Origin: Euryarchaeota archaeon UBA36
GTDB taxonomy: Archaea; Thermoplasmatota; Poseidoniia; Poseidoniales; Thalassarchaeaceae
Length of the DNA: 9,355 nucleotides
Reading direction: 5' to 3'
Assembly: GCA_002496485.1 (NCBI GenBank)
Contig: DAJW01000069.1
Span: 1-9,355 of the forward strand
Each line of letters begins with the position of its first letter. Within the stretch, counting starts at the first letter, position 1. Both the position numbers and the translations under genes were made by a program. Under the pieces are notes generated by a model. That model was not told where the DNA came from. It did not search any database and was given only the letters and a program-made list of their open reading frames with translations. This document shows positions 1 through 6,766 of the stretch, one piece after another.

Positions 1-512
1 TTTACTCCAAAAATCTCTGGCCTGTATGCACCAATTACCATAATGGAGACTGAGAGTGCCCAGACAAATGATACCAATGTAGCATTTTTTTCACTCGCTA
101 GGTTTGTATTCGCGAGATTGGGCACTATATGCAATGCAGAGCCAATCAGGAACATTCCAACCGCACCAAAAATTGTGGAAAGTTTTCCGGCAAGAAGTAA
201 GCTTTCGGAAGTTGGGTTTAATCCCCACGCTGATAGGCTGTGAAGAGCGTTTGGTTCATGACCTAACCATAATCCGATAAATGTTAGAGTGGATGAGATT
301 GCCAGCCATACTGCTCCTTGTATTATCCAAGCAACAGATCCTGAGCCACTCCTTCCCTCGGCGAAGTCTATTGCTGGACCTAATGCTTTCTCGAGCATGA
401 AAAGGCTAAATCCCTTTGTTACATCCGTAAATACCCAAATTCCCCTGTTCAACATTACGTAAACAACAATCATCAACAGCCAAAAAACCATTAATATAGT
501 GATTAATCCCAT
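1..512 (-). CDS. Polytopic membrane protein, N-terminal part (possible terminal-oxidase subunit I relative), cut by window edge
   Basis: An open frame runs from an ATG at 512 to the left edge without a stop, giving 170 residues of a longer protein. Four hydrophobic helices are visible, at about residues 2-21, 60-83, 111-130 and 144-162. Between helices 1 and 2 lies a polar loop with an EGRSGSGS stretch, and between helices 2 and 3 a loop containing GHEPNALHSLSAWG. Histidines at 91 and 128 could be ligands, but the helix-II histidine pattern that would prove a heme-copper oxidase is not evident. The general look (membrane-spanning, LHIVPN after a helix) recalls subunit I of such oxidases, and that is only a guess. 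A good ribosome site, GAGGT at 519-523, sits 6 bases before the ATG and overlaps the stop of the preceding small membrane gene, so the two are almost certainly co-transcribed. The coding call is firm; the function is not. Confidence 0.8.
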   Translation of the reverse strand, partial: MGLITILMVFWLLMIVVYVMLNRGIWVFTDVTKGFSLFMLEKALGPAIDFAEGRSGSGSVAWIIQGAVWLAISSTLTFIGLWLGHEPNALHSLSAWGLNPTSESLLLAGKLSTIFGAVGMFLIGSALHIVPNLANTNLASEKNATLVSFVWALSVSIMVIGAYRPEIFGV

Positions 513-518
513 TTTCTA

Positions 519-523
519 ACCTC
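519..523 (-). promoter_or_regulatory. Shine-Dalgarno site (GAGGT) for the gene starting at 512
   Basis: On the minus strand GAGGT lies 6 bases before the ATG at 512. It overlaps the TGA stop (524-522) of the upstream small membrane gene. This fixes the start of the truncated membrane protein and suggests translational coupling of the two genes. Confidence 0.65.
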
Positions 524-800
524 ACTCACTGGTAGCTTCCGTAAGCATAGTTCCCAATATTGCAAATGCACCTATCATTATCCCTAGTATGAAAAACCAA
601 AGTCCTGAATCAAATACTCCTTCAAAAATGGGTAGAATAGTAGAAACTACTGGTAAATCACTTCCTGGAAATAATACTCCATACAGAACTAGAAAAATTA
701 TCGTTATCACAAATCCTAAAATAAATAGTATCCAAGACGCTGCTGGTTCATTTTCACCTTCAATGAATTCACTGACAGAATCATTTTTTTCATTTTCCAT
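522..800 (-). CDS. Small two-helix membrane protein of unknown function
   Basis: From the ATG at 800 this encodes 92 residues. An acidic, polar N-terminus of about 19 residues (MENEKNDSVSEFIEGENEP) is followed by a strongly hydrophobic helix (about residues 20-43), a short loop with PGSDLPVV, and a second hydrophobic segment (about 65-87) before a short tail. An in-frame ATG at 842 would add 14 residues. I prefer 800 because those extra residues look unlike a natural N-terminus, although the ribosome site there is weak (GGGATG). It sits between RaSEA upstream and the truncated polytopic membrane protein downstream, with only 9 bases before the latter. That spacing suggests it is a small accessory subunit or assembly partner of the larger membrane protein. 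I do not recognise a family. The opposite-strand open frame over the same bases is a shadow. Confidence 0.72.
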   Translation of the reverse strand: MENEKNDSVSEFIEGENEPAASWILFILGFVITIIFLVLYGVLFPGSDLPVVSTILPIFEGVFDSGLWFFILGIMIGAFAILGTMLTEATSE

Positions 801-881
801 GATTACATCCCAACTACTGACTATGTTGCCACCACTAATCATCCGGACTTAAGCATTAGGAGAAAGGATGGGTCTTACCTA

Positions 882-2015
882 CTAAGGTGCACTAAAAATA
901 TCAACATTTTCGCCTCTTCTAAAAACTCCATTCCCTAAAGGAGTTGGTAGGCTGAAAAATGAATCTATTTCTTCTTTCCAGACTAATCTACAAGAGCAAT
1001 CAATACCGAGAAATTCTCTAGTATCTCCAGATACTGAGAAATTTTCAATTGCTTTAATTATTGAAGCATCACACTTTCCACAGTTATGTGCTCCACGGAT
1101 TTTTCCACCTGCTGTTGGATGAACAATTAGTCTACAGTCTAAATCGGAAATTTTTGCTTTTGAACTAACTATCATCTCAACCAGAGACCATAACCAAGGG
1201 GGCCTATACTCTCGATTACGGAAAATTCTTTCTACAACTGTCTTTTTCTGGATATTCATCGGATTTACAGAAATTTCATCACAATAAGGGGCTATTTTGC
1301 TTATCCACGAAACGGTGTGGTGTAGTGCATCCCCTTCAGACATGAATGGTGGTTTGAAAAGTAAATATGTTTTTACATATAGATTATTGGCTTTAAGTAA
1401 ATCTACTGCTTTATGCCATTGTTTAACCGTAAATCCTTTATTGACATGAAAACGTAAGGATTTGTCATCATATGACTCTAACCCAATGGCAACTGTGCAA
1501 TTAGGATTTAGTTTTGCTAACCAAGAGATTTTTTCAGGATTGCACATTTGGGCTTGTGCCTCAACAACAAGATGGATGTTTCTTTCATAAGTTTCTCTTA
1601 ATACTGCTTCCTGCCATTCAATGGGATTTTCGCGATCTTCGAAGAAAGTCCCTGAAGTGTAAACTTTAATCATCTGACAGTCTTCAAAATTGTTAGTTTG
1701 CCTTCTTGCCTCTTCCCATTGGGAAAACATATTTTCAGTGGTTACATCATCTCTAACATCATTAAAATAGCCACAAAAAGTACAACCAGATTTCCACCAC
1801 CATGCGCATCCCTTGGTTCTAAGAATAACTGTTGCCGCTGTACAAATTTCTCCATTTGGTAGTATCTCAGGTGTTTTGTACACTATTACAGGTTTATTAG
1901 CATCCCAAGATTCTCTAATCTTTATGGATTCAGAAGTATTTTCTGGGGCCTTAATTAGATGATGAAGTTTTACAGTTTTTGTTCCAGAACCTATGATACC
2001 GCACGCACTACCCAT
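882..2015 (-). CDS. raSEA: Archaeosine biosynthesis radical SAM protein RaSEA
   Basis: This 377-residue protein looks like the Elp3-like radical SAM family that includes RaSEA. That enzyme works with ArcS in the cytoplasm to convert the lysine adduct of preQ0 at position 15 of tRNA into archaeosine. The 4Fe-4S cysteines are C70, C78 and C81 within GCAWWWKSGCTFCGY, a CX7CX2C spacing rather than the usual CX3CX2C. Other typical stretches are VYTSGTFF (about 118-125), VVEAQAQMCNPEKI (about 150), IGLESYDDKSLRFHVNKG (about 197-214) and LLFKPPFMSEGDALHH (about 238-253). The C-terminal region carries RGAHNCGKC and IDCSC, a second cysteine cluster likely to bind metal. The length appears usual for the family and no key residue seems lost. 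The ATG at 2015 has GGGAG only two bases upstream, so translation may rely on a short leader. ArcS and the transglycosylase are not in the window. The family call is from memory of conserved motifs. Confidence 0.85.
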   Translation of the reverse strand: MGSACGIIGSGTKTVKLHHLIKAPENTSESIKIRESWDANKPVIVYKTPEILPNGEICTAATVILRTKGCAWWWKSGCTFCGYFNDVRDDVTTENMFSQWEEARRQTNNFEDCQMIKVYTSGTFFEDRENPIEWQEAVLRETYERNIHLVVEAQAQMCNPEKISWLAKLNPNCTVAIGLESYDDKSLRFHVNKGFTVKQWHKAVDLLKANNLYVKTYLLFKPPFMSEGDALHHTVSWISKIAPYCDEISVNPMNIQKKTVVERIFRNREYRPPWLWSLVEMIVSSKAKISDLDCRLIVHPTAGGKIRGAHNCGKCDASIIKAIENFSVSGDTREFLGIDCSCRLVWKEEIDSFFSLPTPLGNGVFRRGENVDIFSAP

Positions 2016-2157
2016 GGCTCCCGTTTGTACAATTACATTTCAATACTAACCAATAAAATATATTTATTTAATTATAATAATAAAATGAATGTTGAAATGT
2101 ACACCTCATATAATAGAGTACACTAAAATACGATACTCGATTCGTGAAAAAGATAAG
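2016..2157. promoter_or_regulatory. Divergent promoter region between raSEA and the permease gene
   Basis: These 142 bases separate two divergent genes. Positions 2052-2086 are made only of A and T. For the minus-strand gene a TATA-like box ATATATTTTA (2063-2054) is centred about 44 bases before the ATG at 2015, so transcription would start near 2034 with a short leader. For the plus strand a box CATATAATA (2107-2115) is centred about 47 bases before the preferred permease ATG at 2158, predicting a start near 2136. Archaeal TATA boxes lie about 25 bases before the start site, and both candidates fit. No operator-like palindrome stands out. Confidence 0.55.
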
Positions 2158-3939
2158 ATGAGTTTTGGTACGATAGAGAGCTTTTCAACTCAACAAAATT
2201 TGGAATTAAGAAGTTGGTATTGGTACGATTGGGCAAATCAAGCATTCGCACTCACAGTGAGTACGATATTGGCGCCGGCTTTGATTTCAAGATATTTTGA
2301 CCTAGCAACTGGAGGTGGTTCCAATGTAGGTGGAATTGTAATAACAGGAGATAGTTTCTATGCTCTAGTATTAGGTTTTTCAATGATGTTTGTAGCAATT
2401 ACAAGTCCAATTTTAGGTGCAATTGCTGATAGGGTACCAATAAAGAAAAAGATAATTTGGGTTTATACGATTATTGGAGTAATATTTACCGCATTTATGG
2501 GATTAGCGCCGCATTTTGGAGAAGATTCGAGTTTTAAATATCTAGCTTTCTTTTTCGTAATGGGACAAATTGGATTTTCTGGAGCTAATACAATCTATTA
2601 TGCATTTATGCCTTATCTTGCGGATAAAGAAAAAATGGATCATGTGTCTAGCTGGGGTTATGCATATGGTTTCATTGGCGGTTCTTTGATTTTGATTTTA
2701 CATCTATTGGTACTATCATTTGCAGAGAATAGTAATTGGGCATTATCTTTTGTCTTTGTTTCAACGGCATTATGGTGGTTAATATTTGCATTACCATTTT
2801 TCAAAAATACTCCAGAGCCAGAAATTCATAATAAAGTTGAATATGAGTCAATTATTGATGCAGTAAAAAATGGTTTTTTGGAAGTCAAAAATTCATTCAA
2901 AGAAATTAAAAAATATAAGCAGTTGGTAATTTTTCTTGTTGCTTATTTGTTATTCTATGATGGCATTAATACAATAGGTGGTTTAGCTGCAGCATTTGCA
3001 GAATCTGTGCTTCGATTAAGCCAACAAATGAATTTTGTTTTGATACTGCTAGTAAATGTAATTGCAATTCCAATGTCAATTGTTGGTGGAAAATTGGCAA
3101 TGAAGTTTGGTACTAAAAGAGTTCTTGGATGGGCCCTCGGAGTATATCTATTTACTGCAATTGTGGCCATAGGATTTGCTCCTTTGGAGCTAAATGATGA
3201 TTACGAACGTTATGATTTTCAATATCAGTATAATGAAGAAAGTGGTCAATATGAGCTAGATACTTTGTATGATAGGGGAATCAAAGGATGGGTAAGTAAA
3301 TCGGGTGAAGGAGATGAAAAATTTAGGGATGCATTCATGATATTCATGATTGAGGGGAAAATAGAAGGAATTCGATGGCAAGATTCGGATATAGAAAGAA
3401 ATATCATCTCGGTAGATGAAGGAAGGATGTTAGTAATTGCTATGGAAAATAATACAGATCATAGATTTTCATTCTATTTCATGGGCGGTAAACTAAATTC
3501 TGAAAAATCTGTGGGAGACAATCACCCGACAATCATTGAAGGTGGTGTACTTGATTTCTGGCCAAATTTTCTTAGAGACAATGTCTGGAGTCCATTAAAT
3601 TTCGGCGTTAATCTTCAATGGATTCTACTCGGAACCATGGTTGGAATGGTGATGGGTACAGCAGGTGCTCAAGCTAGAAGTTTATTCTCTATGTTAGTCC
3701 CAAAAACAAAAACCGCAGAATTCTTCGGTTTTTTTGGATTTATGGGCAAGGCTGCAGCAGTTTTTGGACCGTTTATTTATGCATTGACTGCATCGTCAAT
3801 GGATAGTAGGGTCGGGCTTATGTCAATACTGCTTGTAATTGTTCTTGGGTGGATTTTATTCCCATTTATTAATATTGAAGAAGGAATTAAAGTAGCTAAA
3901 CAGGTCGATGATGGTACATACATGTCGGAGGATAATTGA
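2158..3939 (+). CDS. UMF1/Atg22-type major facilitator superfamily permease with an inserted soluble domain
   Basis: A 593-residue membrane transporter. The N-terminal signature LELRSWYWYDWANQAFAL (about 15-32) and the C-terminal AEFFGFFGFMGKAAAVFGP (about 520-538) are typical of the UMF1 (Atg22-like) branch of the major facilitator superfamily; LLFYDGINTI (about 264-273) also fits. About twelve helices can be placed: nine before residue 341 and three after 485. Between them lies a hydrophilic, aromatic and acidic stretch of roughly 140 residues (342-484) that ordinary UMF1 proteins of about 430 residues lack. By alternation of helices with the N-terminus inside, it should face outward. The substrate is unknown; fungal Atg22 exports vacuolar amino acids. 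An in-frame ATG at 2089 would add 23 polar residues. I chose 2158 because it places the YDWAN motif at the usual distance from the start and leaves room for the TATA-like box at 2107-2115. The acyltransferase gene begins one base after the stop. Confidence 0.88.
   Translation: MSFGTIESFSTQQNLELRSWYWYDWANQAFALTVSTILAPALISRYFDLATGGGSNVGGIVITGDSFYALVLGFSMMFVAITSPILGAIADRVPIKKKIIWVYTIIGVIFTAFMGLAPHFGEDSSFKYLAFFFVMGQIGFSGANTIYYAFMPYLADKEKMDHVSSWGYAYGFIGGSLILILHLLVLSFAENSNWALSFVFVSTALWWLIFALPFFKNTPEPEIHNKVEYESIIDAVKNGFLEVKNSFKEIKKYKQLVIFLVAYLLFYDGINTIGGLAAAFAESVLRLSQQMNFVLILLVNVIAIPMSIVGGKLAMKFGTKRVLGWALGVYLFTAIVAIGFAPLELNDDYERYDFQYQYNEESGQYELDTLYDRGIKGWVSKSGEGDEKFRDAFMIFMIEGKIEGIRWQDSDIERNIISVDEGRMLVIAMENNTDHRFSFYFMGGKLNSEKSVGDNHPTIIEGGVLDFWPNFLRDNVWSPLNFGVNLQWILLGTMVGMVMGTAGAQARSLFSMLVPKTKTAEFFGFFGFMGKAAAVFGPFIYALTASSMDSRVGLMSILLVIVLGWILFPFINIEEGIKVAKQVDDGTYMSEDN
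3927..3931 (+). promoter_or_regulatory. Shine-Dalgarno site (GGAGG) deciding the acyltransferase start
   Basis: GGAGG lies inside the last codons of the permease gene, nine bases before the ATG at 3941. It supports that start over the in-frame ATGs at 3908 and 3911, which would overlap the permease and add a polar, unlikely N-terminus. It also indicates co-translation of the two genes. Confidence 0.75.
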
Positions 3940-3940
3940 A

Positions 3941-4648
3941 ATGAAATATTTTAGTTTAGTGCAACATTCTCTTTCAATAATTGTGATGGCTTTCTTCGGA
4001 ATTTTAATTGGTTTGGCAATGGTTCCCTCTTATTTTTTGTTTTACGAAATCACTGAATTAACGAATGATGATGGGATGATACTGGAAGCATTTGGTATCT
4101 GTGTTAGTCTAGGATTAGGATATATTTTATGGGGAATTAATATTCTACTAATTTGTGGTTTTTGGGGTATGCTTTTTAAGATAAGGAAGAAGGAAGGAAG
4201 ATATCCTTTGAGATCATTCATATCAATTCAATGGGCATTTGGAATAGTTTCACATAGAATAGCAATGTTATTTTTAAAATTGGTACTTCCATCGTTCGTT
4301 GGGAATCTATACTACAGAATGATGGGTGCAAAAATTGGAAATGGTGTACAAATAGTCTCTGATTCAATTAATGATGCTGCAATGATATCTATAGGTGATA
4401 ATGTAGTAATAGGTGGAAGGGCAACTATCAATGGACATCTTGTTGAAAGTGGCGAGATAGTATTGGCTCCAGTGAAAATAGGAAATAATGCATTGATCGG
4501 TGGCGGATGTATAATTCAACCTGGTAGTGTAATTGGAGAAGGTGCAGTAATTGCATCTAGAGCTGTGGTTCCAAAATGGTCTAATATTCCAGATAGAGAA
4601 ATTTGGGGTGGAATTCCAGCAAAATTCATTAAGAAACTAGAAGATTAA
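3941..4648 (+). CDS. Membrane-anchored left-handed beta-helix (hexapeptide repeat) acyltransferase
   Basis: A 235-residue protein with two parts. Residues 9-36 and 47-78 form membrane helices, and 82-125 form an amphipathic bridge. From about 126 to 225 runs a hexapeptide-repeat left-handed beta-helix with the [LIV]-G-x4 rhythm (AKIGNGVQIV, ISIGDNVVIG, VKIGNNALIG, SVIGEGAVI), ending in the common closing IWGGIPAKFIKK. NGHLVESG holds H166, a candidate catalytic histidine. The arrangement resembles the terminal membrane and beta-helix region of Pls/PosA-type proteins, and it would move an acyl or acetyl group at the membrane face. The donor and acceptor are unknown; a lipid, polysaccharide or peptide acceptor is possible. 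It starts one base after the permease stop with a strong GGAGG, so the two are translationally coupled. Its stop overlaps the tail of the convergent coiled-coil gene by four bases. Confidence 0.82.
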   Translation: MKYFSLVQHSLSIIVMAFFGILIGLAMVPSYFLFYEITELTNDDGMILEAFGICVSLGLGYILWGINILLICGFWGMLFKIRKKEGRYPLRSFISIQWAFGIVSHRIAMLFLKLVLPSFVGNLYYRMMGAKIGNGVQIVSDSINDAAMISIGDNVVIGGRATINGHLVESGEIVLAPVKIGNNALIGGGCIIQPGSVIGEGAVIASRAVVPKWSNIPDREIWGGIPAKFIKKLED

Positions 4649-5271
4649 TCAGTACTGCTCTCTTTTTTTTCTTTAGATACTTCTTTTGCTGCTTCAATTG
4701 CTTCTTCCATTCGGTCTTTGAATAAATCGCCTTTTTCCGCAACTTCCTTAGCAAAATCCATTGCCCTAGTAATCATTTTTTCTCTCTCTTGTGTAGCTTT
4801 ATTCAGATCTTCCCAAAGTTGCATATGTTGAGTATACCAATCATCTCTGGCAGTTAATTCTGACTGAGCAGTTTTATTCTGCTCATCTAATTCTTCGGCT
4901 ATTTCGAATACTCTACCTACTCTAGCTTTGGATTGAGCTAATAATTCTTCAGTGGTCTCTAATTTAGGCTCTAAATACTCTATTCTTTTCTGAGCCTTTG
5001 CACCTTCTAGTTCCATCTCACGAATCCTATTATCTTTTTCAGAAAGCAAAGATTCGAGACCTTCCTTTTCGATTTGTTTGTCCACTATTTCCCGATTTAG
5101 GACCTCGATTTCCGTCTTTGAACTCTGTAGTTCTTCCTCTAGTTTGTCATAACCAACTAAGAGCTTTTGTAATGCTTCTTTGTCCTTTTCAGATTGTTCT
5201 TCTAACTGACGAATTCGGACTTCAGGCATCACTTCGGGAGTTCCGTCATCGGCAGCCATCAGTATACCCAC
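4645..5271 (-). CDS. Coiled-coil protein of unknown function
   Basis: A soluble, highly charged protein of 208 residues from a GTG at 5271, or 204 residues from an ATG at 5259. Residues from about 17 to 135 show heptad spacing of leucine, isoleucine and valine among many E, K, Q and R (for example RIRQLEEQSEKDKEALQKL), as in long parallel coiled coils. A short region with two tryptophans (RDDWYTQHMQLWEDL, about 142-156) breaks the pattern before a further helix and a lysine-rich tail (KEKKESSTD). No signal peptide, membrane segment or enzyme motif is visible. The GTG has GGTGA four bases upstream, while the ATG is a conventional codon followed by a plausible MAADDGTPE start; the choice is open. 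It follows the M20 peptidase gene after about 49 bases containing its own TATA-like box. It could be a scaffold or DNA-associated protein, but composition alone cannot tell. Confidence 0.78.
   Translation of the reverse strand: MGILMAADDGTPEVMPEVRIRQLEEQSEKDKEALQKLLVGYDKLEEELQSSKTEIEVLNREIVDKQIEKEGLESLLSEKDNRIREMELEGAKAQKRIEYLEPKLETTEELLAQSKARVGRVFEIAEELDEQNKTAQSELTARDDWYTQHMQLWEDLNKATQEREKMITRAMDFAKEVAEKGDLFKDRMEEAIEAAKEVSKEKKESSTD
4661..4674 (+). terminator. T-rich tract, possible terminator of the plus-strand operon
   Basis: Thirteen bases after the acyltransferase stop the plus strand reads TCTTTTTTTTCTTT, including eight T in a row (4663-4670). Archaeal RNA polymerase commonly stops at such tracts without a hairpin. 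The tract also encodes the lysine-rich end of the convergent coiled-coil protein, so its composition may have a coding explanation. Confidence 0.4.
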
Positions 5272-5320
5272 AAGTTCACCCGATATAACCCCGGCGGATT
5301 ATTTTGTAAAATATAGACAA
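5272..5320 (-). promoter_or_regulatory. Candidate promoter for the coiled-coil gene
   Basis: Within the 49-base gap after the M20 peptidase gene the minus strand has CTATATTTTA (5316-5307), centred about 40 bases before the GTG at 5271. It shares the core TATATTTTA with the box before raSEA at a similar distance. A CCGGCGG patch (5297-5291 region) lies between the box and the expected start. This suggests transcription separate from the peptidase gene, on sequence alone. Confidence 0.4.
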
Positions 5321-6766
5321 TTATCTATCATTTGATAGAGCTGATATCACAGCCGAAATTACTGTAGTTAATCGCTTACTAGCAGGGATGTGAAGCTTTT
5401 CATCTGGTCCATGTGCATTATTTCCTGGACCAGAAGTTCCAGTACAGAGAAACATTGATTCAGGATATTTAGATTGCATCATAGCCATGAATGGAATTGT
5501 TCCACCAGACCAAGAAACTAGTGGTGGCAATCCTGTTAATTCCATAGACGCAGATTGGATTGCTTCACCAAGTATTTCATTCAATGGTGGTGCATGAAAA
5601 CCGTCAGCTATTGAGTCGGGAATAAATTCAACTTTGGCCCCATAAGGTGGATTTTTTTCGAGAACCTCTTTGACTTTGGAAATAGCGAAATTAGCATCTA
5701 TTCCCGGGGGAATTCTAAAACTTAAATTCAAATCTGTATTGGTTCTGAGTACATTTCCCGCATTCTTTATTGAAGGAATTCCATCTGCTCCGATAATACA
5801 TAGAGAAGGTTTCCAATTCATTCCTAAAATCATATCTAACGTAGTTTTGGATACAGATTCTAAAGAATCCACTTTAGGGAATGTGTTCCATAATTCATCT
5901 TCTAGTATTTGAACGAGATTTTCAGCTTGATCAATGATTTCTGGGGAAATCTCGGTATGTAGTTCGGGAATAAGAATTTCTCCAGTATCTGAATCTTCCA
6001 CTCTGTCTAATAATATTCTTTGGATTCGAAATGAAGATGGAATTGTGCCACCAGAATTTCCTGAATGAATTCCTTCATTTGAAACCTGAACTGAAAGTGT
6101 TCCTGAGACTAAACCCCTGAGGGCCCCAGTAGTCCATATATGTTCATAGTCATGTCCACCACTGTCTAGTACTACAATTAAATCTGGATTTCCTAAATTC
6201 GTGGATAGTTTTTCTAAATATGGAGGTAAATGAAATGATCCTGATTCCTCACATGTTTCAATTAAGAAAGTACATTTTGGATGATTAATATTTTGTTCCT
6301 GAAGTAGCATTATAGACGCGAGACAGAGATAGCCACCATAACCATCGTCTACTGTCCCTCTTCCATATAGCCAAGGTTCTTTTCTAACAGCCTTAAGTGG
6401 ATGTAACCCTTCAGACCATAGCTTTGGGTTAGATGGTTGTTTGTCTAAATGAGAATAAAAAATGACTTCTCCCGGTCCCGTGCCATCTATAGAAATTAAG
6501 AGTACGGGAGATTTATCTGCTATTGTATGAACTTCATAACTTAACCCGGATATATCTTGTTTTTCGACCCATTTACAAAATAATTCTATTGCAGCATCTA
6601 GCTCACCTAAATCTTTCCAATTGGGTTCAAAAAGTGGAGAAAGGGCGTGAATTTCAATTAGTTCTGTAAGACTGGGTAAAATTGATGATTCCCAAATTTC
6701 ATCACTACGTTTTTGCATGGATTGTAAATCCAACAACATATTTTGACTGGGGGGGACTTTATTCAA
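5321..6766 (-). CDS. M20 family metallopeptidase (CNDP/ArgE-DapE-like, two-metal)
   Basis: A 481-residue (from the TTG) cytoplasmic hydrolase with the two-metal site of the M20 family. It is expected to cleave dipeptides or N-acyl amino acids. The expected ligands are present: H106 in YSHLDKQP, bridging D140 in GRGTVDDGYGG, the catalytic and metal glutamates E173-E174 in TCEESGS, D201 in VVLDSGG, and H452 in GNNAHGPDE. GIHSG (H234) opens the lid/dimerisation domain, and RIPPG (351-355) is also usual. The length matches CNDP-type members. The longest frame starts with TTG at 6766 and overlaps the upstream helicase stop by eight bases. An ATG at 6739 (nine residues shorter) or at 6715 is equally possible, and neither has a clear ribosome site. 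A run of seven C lies between the TTG and the first ATG. The context gives no substrate. Confidence 0.88.
   Translation of the reverse strand: MNKVPPSQNMLLDLQSMQKRSDEIWESSILPSLTELIEIHALSPLFEPNWKDLGELDAAIELFCKWVEKQDISGLSYEVHTIADKSPVLLISIDGTGPGEVIFYSHLDKQPSNPKLWSEGLHPLKAVRKEPWLYGRGTVDDGYGGYLCLASIMLLQEQNINHPKCTFLIETCEESGSFHLPPYLEKLSTNLGNPDLIVVLDSGGHDYEHIWTTGALRGLVSGTLSVQVSNEGIHSGNSGGTIPSSFRIQRILLDRVEDSDTGEILIPELHTEISPEIIDQAENLVQILEDELWNTFPKVDSLESVSKTTLDMILGMNWKPSLCIIGADGIPSIKNAGNVLRTNTDLNLSFRIPPGIDANFAISKVKEVLEKNPPYGAKVEFIPDSIADGFHAPPLNEILGEAIQSASMELTGLPPLVSWSGGTIPFMAMMQSKYPESMFLCTGTSGPGNNAHGPDEKLHIPASKRLTTVISAVISALSNDR

Noticed and set aside
43..243. Plus-strand open frame of 66 codons
   Set aside because: It lies opposite the truncated membrane protein gene, whose frame is continuous with clear helices and a ribosome site; the plus-strand product has no family features.
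589..852. Plus-strand open frame of 87 codons
   Set aside because: Antisense to the small two-helix membrane gene, with low-complexity S/N/T-rich product; a shadow.
3908..3940. Earlier in-frame ATGs (3908, 3911) for the acyltransferase
   Set aside because: They overlap the permease end and add a polar stretch, whereas GGAGG at 3927-3931 points to 3941.
4998..5288. Plus-strand open frame of 96 codons
   Set aside because: Antisense to the coiled-coil gene; such repeats of E and K codons commonly leave the opposite strand open. The product is F/L/P-rich without a motif.
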